A DNA stretch of 6,389 bases from Desulfobacterales bacterium (GTDB taxonomy: Bacteria; Desulfobacterota; DSM-4660; Desulfatiglandales; B25-G16): contig JABXJY010000160.1 of NCBI GenBank assembly GCA_013375385.1, positions 1 to 6,389 on the forward strand, in the 5' to 3' direction. This document shows, piece by piece, positions 1-6,048 of the stretch; within the stretch, counting starts at the first letter, position 1, and every line of letters starts with the position of its first letter. Both the position numbers and the translations under genes were made by a program. Below the pieces are notes generated by a model. The model was not told the DNA's origin and did no database searches. It was given only the letters and a program-made list of their open reading frames with translations.

Positions 1-2610
1 CAGTTCGGCCTCTTTTAATGCTGCGGTCCCTTCTCGCTGAAGCTCACGAATCCTTTCATTGTATATCCCATGCCCTTCGAGATTGGCGATCCGGGGCCCA
101 AGGAGCGCCCACATATCGCGGGCCACCCTAAATCCGGTATGATGTATGGAGGGCCAATCCTCCACCCGGTATCCGACCCCTTCTGGTCGTTTGTCGGTGG
201 CATTGGTGAGAATCATTTTCTTGCGAAGGACCGTATCGGAGAGGGTCATCTTAAGAGGCGTTCCGGGTTCCAAATAGATGGAAGAGATGATGGAGGACCG
301 GGTGTCAGTCCTACTGAACCAATAGCGCAGCGGTAGTGCTTCCCGTCGGCCGTCAATAAGCTGGATCTTGGTCATGTGCCGGAAACAGCACGGTTCGAGC
401 AGGTTGAAAATGGTGGTTTGGTTGCAGGCAAACATCACCAGGTCTGTTTCCATGGATTTTCGTTGCATTGTGAGCCGGTAGGCAGCCTTGCCGGTCTGCT
501 TCTTATCGATGGCCCATACCACCGACCCGGTGTCAGGTTCAAACCGGTACCCTTCGATGATCACCTTATCCAGGACATGCTTTTTGTCAGCCACCCCTTT
601 GATGTGAAACGTTCCCATGGTATCGACCATGGCATAGTAGCGGCCCGGACCCTGGTAAGCCAGGATCATGCTCCCGGCAGCGGGCTGGTCAGGAAAGAGT
701 TCACCATGGCGAAGGAAATTGGCCCGCCCCGTCACCGTGGCAAACCCGTGTCTGGGAAGATTTCCGGTTTGAAGGAATGGAGCTTGGGACAGCTGATTCA
801 CCAGGCCGCATATAAGGGCACTCTGCCTCAAGGCATACGCCCAGTTCACCTTCTCGGGAAGGTCATAGGGTGTGCCCCACAGGGGTCTTGCATCATTGAC
901 CGTCACCAGGCTTACCCCCAGGTATCCTGCGAGAGCGCTCACCTCCCCTCCCAGGTAGGGGCGATCAAGAAAATAGCTCTGCCATGAACGGAGACCGCTG
1001 GGCCGAAGGGTGTCGTGGAACAGGGAGGGATGCCCAAGGGATCGCTCCACGACTGATGCCCCATGACGTAAGACTTCATCCAGAATACTGTAGGCGGCCA
1101 CCCTCCTGATCTTAGGCTTCAGGGGGTAGAGCCAGCCGCTGTTGAAGGCACCAAGTCCGTCCCCGTGGCTGGAAAGATGGAGTGAGACCACTGCCGCAAG
1201 ATCCATGGCCTTCACAAGCGACCGAAAACTGCGCACACTTTCAAGGATTTTGAGCTGATCCTGGGCATCGCTCAGAACCGCCTCATGGTCCTTTGCCGCC
1301 AGAGGAATCAACTCATTCAGCGCCTGTTTCTCCTCTAGGGTGAGATCTTTGAAGGTGTTGCGCCAGCCAAGACGCCGAAGCAGAAGGCGGGAACGAGCCA
1401 GTTCCTGGATAATATCCTGATTGGCTCTGGCTTTTTCCTGCAGGCGAAGGCGCATGAGTTGGCGGGAGATCCTGTCCACCTCTGTTTTGATCCGTTCAGC
1501 CACGGCCTCTCGCAATAGCCTGTCTGAGGATTCGTCTCTTGGCCTCTCAAAAGATGCGCTTCCGAGAGCATCTATGATTTTGGGAGCCCTCTTGACGATA
1601 GCCTGGAGCTTCTCTTCCATCTTTCTCAGGTCCTTGGACCTGGCCCGAAGGCTCCAGATCAGTTCACGCATGCCGGCTAATGTCTGGGCATGGCCGCTTG
1701 TTGCCACAAGGAGAATGGATCTGGCAGGAGGGGTTCTCTTCAGGGCCCGGGCCAGCTCCAGAAGAGTAGCCACACCGCAGGCCTCATCGGCCCCAGGTGA
1801 TCGCCCGAAAACCATGGTGGTGCTGTCATAGAAGGCTTCCACCAGCACCAGCTCCTCCCGGAGTTCGGGATCAGTACCGGGAATCAGGCAATAGATGTTT
1901 TCGCCGGTAGCCTTTTGCCACGTCATTTGAGAGGTGAGACCAATACTGGAGGTGACACGGCCCGTTGGCAGGTCTTCGAAGGGACCAAACAGTTCCCGAA
2001 CGACTGAAAGCGGTATCCAGAAGCGGGGAAACTGGATGGGGGAAAGCTCTATCTTTTCTTCAAAATATGTTCTGGGCGTGGAACCCCGGTCCACATAGAT
2101 CAGGGCCTTTGCACCGAGCGTTGCTGCATGAAGCCAGTTCTTTCCAGAGTCTAGTTCCATCAGGATGATGGCATCCGCAACCTCTTTTCCATTGAAGTCT
2201 TTGAGTTCGCCCGGACCGACGTATATAAGAGGACCTTCTATCCCTTGCGGGGAAATGGCCTCCGGAGATATGATATTGGATCTCATAGGTTGGATGGGAA
2301 GTGAGAGCCCCCGGTCCGGCAAAATCATGGTGCTTCCACCCTGGCGGCACACAGGGACTGAAAATCGATGGGACCCCACCTGATCGAACCCGATCTGGGA
2401 GAGGGTCTTCTTGATGTATGCGGCGGCAGTCTCCCAACCAGGGGTACCGGTACTCCTGTCCCCCAGAGATGCCAGGGTGCTGATGACGCCCATAAAATCA
2501 TTTGATGGAGTGTCTTGGATCCCTGCCGTGGCAGGGGGGCTCAGCAAAAAGAACCACAAGAGGATCAGAACAATCCACTGCCCCTTCTGTGCACTTTTAA
2601 GGATAGACAT
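1..2610 (-). CDS. Secreted M28-fold pseudopeptidase with PA and transthyretin-like domains (partial, C-terminus off the left edge)
   Basis: The frame is open for 870 codons with no stop before the window edge. Residues 1-29 form a signal peptide: KS and KG basic residues, a hydrophobic core at 12-24, and an AxA-type site at PATA. Residues 123-180 look like a protease-associated (PA) domain. Residues 237-317 match the M28 metallopeptidase core closely (NIYCLIPGTDPE, then PGADEACGVATLLELARAL). Residues 318-468 are a long, charged, probably helical insertion, and the core resumes at 470-610 with GTPYDLPEKVNW. Residues 622-712 resemble a carboxypeptidase-regulatory (transthyretin-like) beta domain, followed by an unassigned region with a helical stretch near 830-870. 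The zinc and catalytic residues expected of M28 are mostly absent (F260, H307-A308, H478, G579; only D275 is kept), so peptidase activity is doubtful. The gene lies just downstream of the ABC ATPase. Start choice: ATG 2610 (or 2616) gives a normal signal peptide. An in-frame ATG at 2673 overlaps the ATPase stop as ATGA but would add 21 residues. No start has a good ribosome site. Confidence 0.85.
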   Translation of the reverse strand, partial: MSILKSAQKGQWIVLILLWFFLLSPPATAGIQDTPSNDFMGVISTLASLGDRSTGTPGWETAAAYIKKTLSQIGFDQVGSHRFSVPVCRQGGSTMILPDRGLSLPIQPMRSNIISPEAISPQGIEGPLIYVGPGELKDFNGKEVADAIILMELDSGKNWLHAATLGAKALIYVDRGSTPRTYFEEKIELSPIQFPRFWIPLSVVRELFGPFEDLPTGRVTSSIGLTSQMTWQKATGENIYCLIPGTDPELREELVLVEAFYDSTTMVFGRSPGADEACGVATLLELARALKRTPPARSILLVATSGHAQTLAGMRELIWSLRARSKDLRKMEEKLQAIVKRAPKIIDALGSASFERPRDESSDRLLREAVAERIKTEVDRISRQLMRLRLQEKARANQDIIQELARSRLLLRRLGWRNTFKDLTLEEKQALNELIPLAAKDHEAVLSDAQDQLKILESVRSFRSLVKAMDLAAVVSLHLSSHGDGLGAFNSGWLYPLKPKIRRVAAYSILDEVLRHGASVVERSLGHPSLFHDTLRPSGLRSWQSYFLDRPYLGGEVSALAGYLGVSLVTVNDARPLWGTPYDLPEKVNWAYALRQSALICGLVNQLSQAPFLQTGNLPRHGFATVTGRANFLRHGELFPDQPAAGSMILAYQGPGRYYAMVDTMGTFHIKGVADKKHVLDKVIIEGYRFEPDTGSVVWAIDKKQTGKAAYRLTMQRKSMETDLVMFACNQTTIFNLLEPCCFRHMTKIQLIDGRREALPLRYWFSRTDTRSSIISSIYLEPGTPLKMTLSDTVLRKKMILTNATDKRPEGVGYRVEDWPSIHHTGFRVARDMWALLGPRIANLEGHGIYNERIRELQREGTAALKEAEL

Positions 2611-2669
2611 TCTCATTAATCTTAACGGGCCAGCAAACCATGTAAGCTGGTATCCCCATTTCAACTCGC

Positions 2670-3407
2670 TCATTCTCTGACGCCGATCTGTCCTACTGAG
2701 ATAGAAAGCTCCTCCCGATTCTCGATCTTTTCGATTCGCCCATCGCGGATCCAGACTACCTGATCGGAGACGTTCAGCATCTTGAAGTCATGTGTTGCCG
2801 AGATGACCGTTACCCCTCTCTCCTGGCTCAGTTCCTTGAGAAGCTCGATAATCTCCTCCCCCGTTGTTAGGTCCAGGTTGCCTGTGGGCTCATCAGCCAA
2901 GACGATGGCCGGATCATTGGCGAGTGCCCGCGCCACGGCGACACGCTGCTGCTGACCCCCGGAAAGCTCAGAAGGCTTGTGGCGAAATCGGTCCCCTAGT
3001 CCCACCAGTTCAAGGAGCTGGATTCCCTTCGCCACTGCCGCATCGTTGTTCATCCCGGCGAAAATCATGGGAAGCGTGACGTTCTCTAGGGCGGTCATAA
3101 CCTGGATGATGTTGAAGGTCTGAAAGATGTAACCGATCTTCCGGCACCTGAGCCAGGCCAGTTCGTACGCGTCGAGCTGGGCAATATCGACCTCGTCGAT
3201 AAAGACCCTGCCGGATGTGGGCTTGTCTAGACCGCCAATCATGTTGAAAAGAGTGCTTTTCCCGGATCCGGACGGCCCCATGATGGAAATATAATCCCCG
3301 GAAGCAATCTCAAGGTCCACACCTTGTAAGGCCCGGACCTCCACCTTGCCGAGCTGGAACGTCTTGGTCACCTTGGAAACGCGGACAATATTTCGAGGAT
3401 GTGCCAT
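2670..3407 (-). CDS. ABC transporter ATP-binding protein, LolD/MacB/FtsE class
   Basis: This 245-residue cytoplasmic ATPase should power the FtsX-type permease encoded just upstream. All nucleotide-binding elements are intact: Walker A GPSGSGKST at 44-52, Q-loop Q96 in IFQTFN, signature LSGGQQQR at 148-155, Walker B IVLADEP with catalytic E173, D-loop NLD at 177-179 and switch H206 in SATHD. The EPTGNLD and TALENV segments are typical of the LolD/MacB/FtsE branch, whose members move lipoproteins or macrolides or transmit force across the membrane rather than importing small solutes. Length is normal, with a tail of about 20 residues after the last conserved strand. The start is ATG 3407, with a modest GGGTGA six bases upstream. 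The gap to the permease stop is 49 nt, and the TGA stop overlaps a possible ATG of the secreted-protein gene, which supports one operon. The partner proteins, not the ATPase, make the system unusual. The substrate is not visible from the sequence, so no gene symbol is given. Confidence 0.95.
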   Translation of the reverse strand: MAHPRNIVRVSKVTKTFQLGKVEVRALQGVDLEIASGDYISIMGPSGSGKSTLFNMIGGLDKPTSGRVFIDEVDIAQLDAYELAWLRCRKIGYIFQTFNIIQVMTALENVTLPMIFAGMNNDAAVAKGIQLLELVGLGDRFRHKPSELSGGQQQRVAVARALANDPAIVLADEPTGNLDLTTGEEIIELLKELSQERGVTVISATHDFKMLNVSDQVVWIRDGRIEKIENREELSISVGQIGVRE

Positions 3408-3456
3408 GGCTTGTCACCCGACTATTTCATTGCGTCTTGGAAAACCACGCTGCAAG

Positions 3457-4155
3457 CTACTGCTCGATTCGCATGGCCTCAACAGGCTGCATCCTGGCAG
3501 CCACAATCGCAGGATACATAACCCCTAGCAAGCTAAGCAAGAATCCCACACCTATAGCAGAAACTGTTGATAGGGCTATATCTGTCCATGAGAGGGTCGT
3601 TACGGCCACAGTGCCAAAGCTGAAAAGGGCATTGATCAGGGAGAAGAGAGCCCCTGCCATGGCTCCCACGCAGGCCCCTCCCAGGCCTTCCATACCCGCC
3701 TCAAGGAGAAAAAGCCTCAGGATGAACCGGTCCAAGGCTCCCAGGCATTTCATGGTTCCAATCTCCCGGAAACGTTCGGTTACCGCCATGAGCTGGGCGT
3801 TTACGATTCCAACCACGCAAACTAAAAGTGACAGGATTACAATCCAACGTTGTTTAGGGGTGCTGCCCAAAGTGGTGTCTTCCGGTCTAACATCATAACC
3901 GGACCGGATCAATGCCTGGCGCAGCCTTGGCTCCTGGGTGGACAGAAGACCGTTTGCCACATCTGTACTCACACTGACAAAGCTAAGGAAGGAGACAGCC
4001 AGGACAAGGCTCATAGTGGTGATCAGGGAGCGGAAAAAACGGACCCGGATACTTTTTAGAGAGATCTCCACCGATTTCTTGAAAGGGAGGACCACCAGTC
4101 GGTCCACAGAATCCGATCCTTTTGTCGCCCTTGCGGGGATCTGTTTGTCTTTCAC
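3457..4155 (-). CDS. Compact FtsX-family ABC permease with minimal extracytoplasmic loop
   Basis: This 232-residue inner-membrane protein has four predicted membrane helices at about 43-64, 104-124, 152-178 and 192-220, the topology of FtsX/MacB/LolC permeases. The cytoplasmic coupling segment ERFREIGTMKCLGA (127-140) and the C-terminal AARMQPVEAMR (219-229) are hallmarks of the FtsX domain. In MacB and LolC/E, roughly 200 residues of periplasmic domain separate helices 1 and 2. Here only about 39 residues (65-103) do. The reading frame is continuous, and both ends look like a normal family N-terminus and C-terminus, so this appears to be a naturally reduced permease rather than a frameshift. 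It would probably act as a homodimer with two copies of the downstream ATPase. The start is GTG 4155: an in-frame TAG lies six bases upstream, and AAGGGA sits eight bases before the GTG. The gene is first in the operon, about 70 nt behind a strong predicted promoter. Confidence 0.9.
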   Translation of the reverse strand: MKDKQIPARATKGSDSVDRLVVLPFKKSVEISLKSIRVRFFRSLITTMSLVLAVSFLSFVSVSTDVANGLLSTQEPRLRQALIRSGYDVRPEDTTLGSTPKQRWIVILSLLVCVVGIVNAQLMAVTERFREIGTMKCLGALDRFILRLFLLEAGMEGLGGACVGAMAGALFSLINALFSFGTVAVTTLSWTDIALSTVSAIGVGFLLSLLGVMYPAIVAARMQPVEAMRIEQ

Positions 4156-4163
4156 GACCTAAA

Positions 4164-4169
4164 TCCCTT
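4164..4169 (-). promoter_or_regulatory. Ribosome binding site of the permease gene
   Basis: AAGGGA lies eight bases upstream of GTG 4155. Together with the in-frame TAG just before that GTG, it fixes a GTG start for the permease. Confidence 0.55.
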
Positions 4170-4231
4170 GCATCAGAAGATTTAAAAATTCTTGACGGAC
4201 CTGTTGTATCCACAATCATAGGCCTGTCCGT

Positions 4232-4260
4232 AATATATCAGTATCGCCCTATGGTGTCAA
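4232..4260 (-). promoter_or_regulatory. Sigma70-type promoter of the permease-ATPase-M28 operon
   Basis: The minus strand reads TTGACA at 4260-4255 (perfect -35), a 17-bp spacer, and TATATT at 4237-4232 (five of six for -10). A TG one base before the -10 box adds the extended -10 element. Transcription should begin near 4225, giving a leader of about 70 nt before the GTG of the permease. In that leader, 4177-4193 is an imperfect AT-rich dyad (AAGA...TCTT arms) that could bind a regulator, but this is weak. The site lies in the 249-bp gap between the O-methyltransferase stop and the permease start, so the ABC operon probably has its own transcription start. Confidence 0.65.
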
Positions 4261-4404
4261 TTCCGATGCCCCTTAACTCAAGGCCACGTCATAGTGAAAC
4301 ATAGCCTGTTGATCTTTAACCTTACTGGTGGGTATGGGTATCTTTTTTTGTTATGCCTTTGAGCTAAACACATTACAGGGTTGAGAGAAGAAGGGATTGG
4401 CCTC

Positions 4405-5049
4405 TCATTTTTTCCTGATAAGATAGATTCCGTCTCTTATATCAAGCATTACTTTTTCCACCCGGTCATCTCGTTTTATCTTTTCATTAAATGCAGCAAT
4501 TGCCCGGGCATTCTCATTGGTAATCTTATTGGTCAGGACCTTTTTTCGCCAAAAGACATTATCGACAAAAATAAGCCCTCCCTGACGTAAAATGCGCAAA
4601 GCTTCATCAAAGTATTGGCTGTAGGAAGTCTTATCTGCATCAACAAAAACAAAGTCCATGCTTTCACTGGAGAGTTCGCCGAGAGTCTCTATTGCAGGTC
4701 TCAATTCCAGACGAATTTTTTTTCCGTGTGGGCTCTTCTTGAAATAACTCAAAGCTATGCTGGCAAACTCTTCATTGGTCTCGCAGGTCGTTAAGGTTCC
4801 GTCATCAGGGAGGGCTTCCGCTATCATTAATGAAGAATAACCGGTAAATGTGCCAACTTCTACGGCATTCTTAGTGCCTGATATTCTTATAAGCAATTGC
4901 AAAAATTTTCCTTCGACTTTACCAATACTCCACCAGGCTCGCCCGGTTTTTTCTTCGGTTTCTTTTAAGAGTTCTTGAAGGAGTGGAGAAACCTCGTCGG
5001 TATGTTCATCAATGTATTTCCCGATAACCGCTCCTATGTCTCTTTTCAT
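4405..5049 (-). CDS. SAM-dependent O-methyltransferase, family 3 (caffeoyl-CoA/catechol type)
   Basis: This 214-residue cytosolic enzyme should transfer a methyl group from S-adenosylmethionine to a hydroxyl group, probably on a catechol-like or other vicinal oxygen acceptor, with a divalent cation. Motif I is VEVGTFTGYSS (63-73). E90 in TTCE is the expected ribose-binding acid. The metal-binding set of this family is present: D137 in FVDADK, then D163 and N164 in FVDN. K140 matches the conserved lysine after the DAD motif. Length and ending (DGIYLIRKK) are typical. The frame stays open up to 5145, but ATG 5049 is chosen because GGGGGGAG lies seven bases upstream and because the longer form would overlap the preceding gene and add 32 residues unlike the family N-terminus. 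It follows the other methyltransferase by 17 nt, so the two are probably co-transcribed. The substrate is unknown. GC is low here (21 of 60 bases at 4441-4500). Confidence 0.92.
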   Translation of the reverse strand: MKRDIGAVIGKYIDEHTDEVSPLLQELLKETEEKTGRAWWSIGKVEGKFLQLLIRISGTKNAVEVGTFTGYSSLMIAEALPDDGTLTTCETNEEFASIALSYFKKSPHGKKIRLELRPAIETLGELSSESMDFVFVDADKTSYSQYFDEALRILRQGGLIFVDNVFWRKKVLTNKITNENARAIAAFNEKIKRDDRVEKVMLDIRDGIYLIRKK

Positions 5050-5056
5050 AATCACG

Positions 5057-5064
5057 CTCCCCCC
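5057..5064 (-). promoter_or_regulatory. Ribosome binding site deciding the O-methyltransferase start
   Basis: GGGGGGAG ends seven bases before ATG 5049. No comparable site precedes the in-frame ATG at 5145, so the shorter 214-residue protein is preferred. Confidence 0.7.
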
Positions 5065-5066
5065 AC

Positions 5067-5750
5067 TTATTTTCGAATGAAATGTACCGGGCTTTTGAGA
5101 TTGTATTTCCGACATCTCTCGTGGCATTCGATCCGCATGTGCCATGTCTCCCCGAAAGCGGTCCGGACGAAATCCAAGAGGTTGAATCGCCTGTTGCGTA
5201 TGAATTTCAAGGGATACCCCGAACTAAATTCATCCAAGTCCATGCCGAGGTCGCCTTTTAAATCGTACTCGGGGCGAAGGGTCAAGAGCATCTCGAAGTG
5301 AGACAGTCGCTCAAGCCCTGCGAGGCATGCCTGAAGTCTAAATTTTTTCACGGTACTTCTACCGATGAAATCGATCATCATGCCAACATCAAAGATCTCG
5401 CCCAAATCGCTTTTTGTAAAGTCGGCAGCGTGAAATTCTACGTTAGATAGACCGTAGTGGGCTGCTAGCATCTCGCAGCCTCGGATGATTTCTTCATTGA
5501 TATCGATTCCAACCACTTTCTTAGCCCCGAGACGAGCCGCAAGAAAAGTATAGTGCCCGAAGTTGCAGCCCAGATCAACGACGGTTTTTCCGCCAAACTC
5601 GACGGACTGTAGTGTTTCGGGAATTATGTCGTCAAATGTCCCTCTTGCCCGTGCGACGAGTTTGCCCTCTTTGTCATAAATGGGACGCCAGAGGTTCTCA
5701 TACCCAACACGATCAAAAATCGGTTGTAGCTGTGTTTTCAGATCTATGAT
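5067..5750 (-). CDS. Class I SAM-dependent methyltransferase with apparent non-ATG start
   Basis: The protein of about 227 residues has a Rossmann-fold methyltransferase core: motif I VVDLGCNFGHYT (57-68), the acidic residue D83 after strand 2 in VVGIDI, and D110 in HAADF at the position that contacts adenine. The C-terminal half (IDFIG, then RPEYDL and a basic ending HFIRK) is less conserved, and I cannot name the substrate. The first conventional start in frame, GTG 5516, would cut off motif I and cannot give a working enzyme. The frame opens right after TAG 5753-5751 and has no ATG, GTG or TTG before 5516. A perfect AGGAGG at 5765-5760 lies nine bases before ATC 5750, so ATC (or ATA 5747) is the likely initiator. 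A recent ATG-to-ATC change or a sequencing error is also possible. It is followed after 17 nt by the O-methyltransferase. A predicted promoter lies about 230 nt upstream. Confidence 0.8.
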   Translation of the reverse strand: MIDLKTQLQPIFDRVGYENLWRPIYDKEGKLVARARGTFDDIIPETLQSVEFGGKTVVDLGCNFGHYTFLAARLGAKKVVGIDINEEIIRGCEMLAAHYGLSNVEFHAADFTKSDLGEIFDVGMMIDFIGRSTVKKFRLQACLAGLERLSHFEMLLTLRPEYDLKGDLGMDLDEFSSGYPLKFIRNRRFNLLDFVRTAFGETWHMRIECHERCRKYNLKSPVHFIRK

Positions 5751-5758
5751 CTAAATTT

Positions 5759-5765
5759 CCCTCCT
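5759..5765 (-). promoter_or_regulatory. Strong Shine-Dalgarno site before an ATC start
   Basis: AGGAGGG on the minus strand is a perfect anti-16S match. The only codons at suitable distance are ATC 5750 (nine bases after AGGAGG) and ATA 5747. It supports translation of the methyltransferase from 5750, directly after the TAG that closes the same frame upstream. Confidence 0.7.
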
Positions 5766-5976
5766 CTCTACGAAGCGTCTAACTCGGGAGTTGATATGCG
5801 GCTTTATCTCTGTCAGATTTTTTTGGAGCCACCGGATGTCCGGCGTTTTGGAAAGTATTTGAAATCCTGCATAAAACTTCCCGCAGTTAATCCTAGGAAC
5901 AGGATTTAAGCAATCGCGTATTCCAAAGGCAGCCTGCGAATCACTCAAGGACGAACCCCCTTCTTTGGGTAAAAAA

Positions 5977-6005
5977 ATCATAGATAAATGAGAATTGTGA
6001 GTCAA
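5977..6005 (-). promoter_or_regulatory. Sigma70-type promoter of the methyltransferase pair
   Basis: The minus strand reads TTGACT at 6005-6000 (five of six for -35), a 17-bp spacer, and TATGAT at 5982-5977 (five of six for -10), followed by a T-rich run. Transcription should start near 5970, leaving a leader of about 220 nt before ATC 5750. It lies 43 bp beyond the stop of the deacetylase gene, so the methyltransferases can be expressed independently of it. Confidence 0.55.
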
Positions 6006-6048
6006 GCAAGTAATCGTCTCTGAGAGCCCTTGATCGTGTGCGGACCGT

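Larger units (their letters stand above)
5751..6048 (-). other. Intergenic leader between deacetylase and methyltransferase
   Basis: These 298 bp hold a predicted promoter (see 5977-6005), the Shine-Dalgarno site of the methyltransferase, and about 220 nt of leader. Two small dyads are visible on the minus strand. AATCCT-GTTCCT-AGGATT at 5906-5889 extends outward by TTA/AA with one bulged base. A CCGGA-CA-TCCGG palindrome lies near 5842-5831. Neither is followed by a T-run, so they are not intrinsic terminators. A 19-codon ORF (ATG 5872 to TGA 5813) and an in-frame open stretch ending at TAG 5751 exist, but no protein family is recognised in either. Confidence 0.5.

Noticed and set aside
376..987. 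Plus-strand open frame of 203 codons
   Set aside because: It lies fully antisense to the secreted M28-like gene, has no recognisable domain or ribosome site, and contains runs typical of a mirrored coding frame. The same applies to the plus frames at 1421-1831, 1965-2168 and 2411-2680.
2060..2437. Minus-strand open frame of 125 codons
   Set aside because: It is in another frame inside the M28-like gene, whose own frame is open throughout and carries clear domain motifs.
3401..3898. Plus-strand open frame of 165 codons
   Set aside because: It is antisense to the FtsX-type permease, and its composition (many S, R, P, T) is that of a shadow frame.
3983..4219. Minus-strand frame beginning MIVDTTG, briefly reminiscent of an IS5-type transposase segment
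   Set aside because: The resemblance is limited to a few residues. The frame runs into the permease gene in another frame, and no inverted repeats or further transposase motifs are seen.
4382..4413. TGAGAG...CTCTCA stem followed by TTTTTT on the plus strand, terminator-like
   Set aside because: The T-run is on the plus strand and no plus-strand gene lies upstream. On the minus strand, where the genes are, no T-run follows the stem. The stem is only 6 bp with a 14-base loop.
5067..5516. GTG 5516 as the start of the class I methyltransferase
   Set aside because: It would remove the SAM-binding motif VVDLGCNFGHYT, and the open frame continues upstream to a strong ribosome site near 5760.
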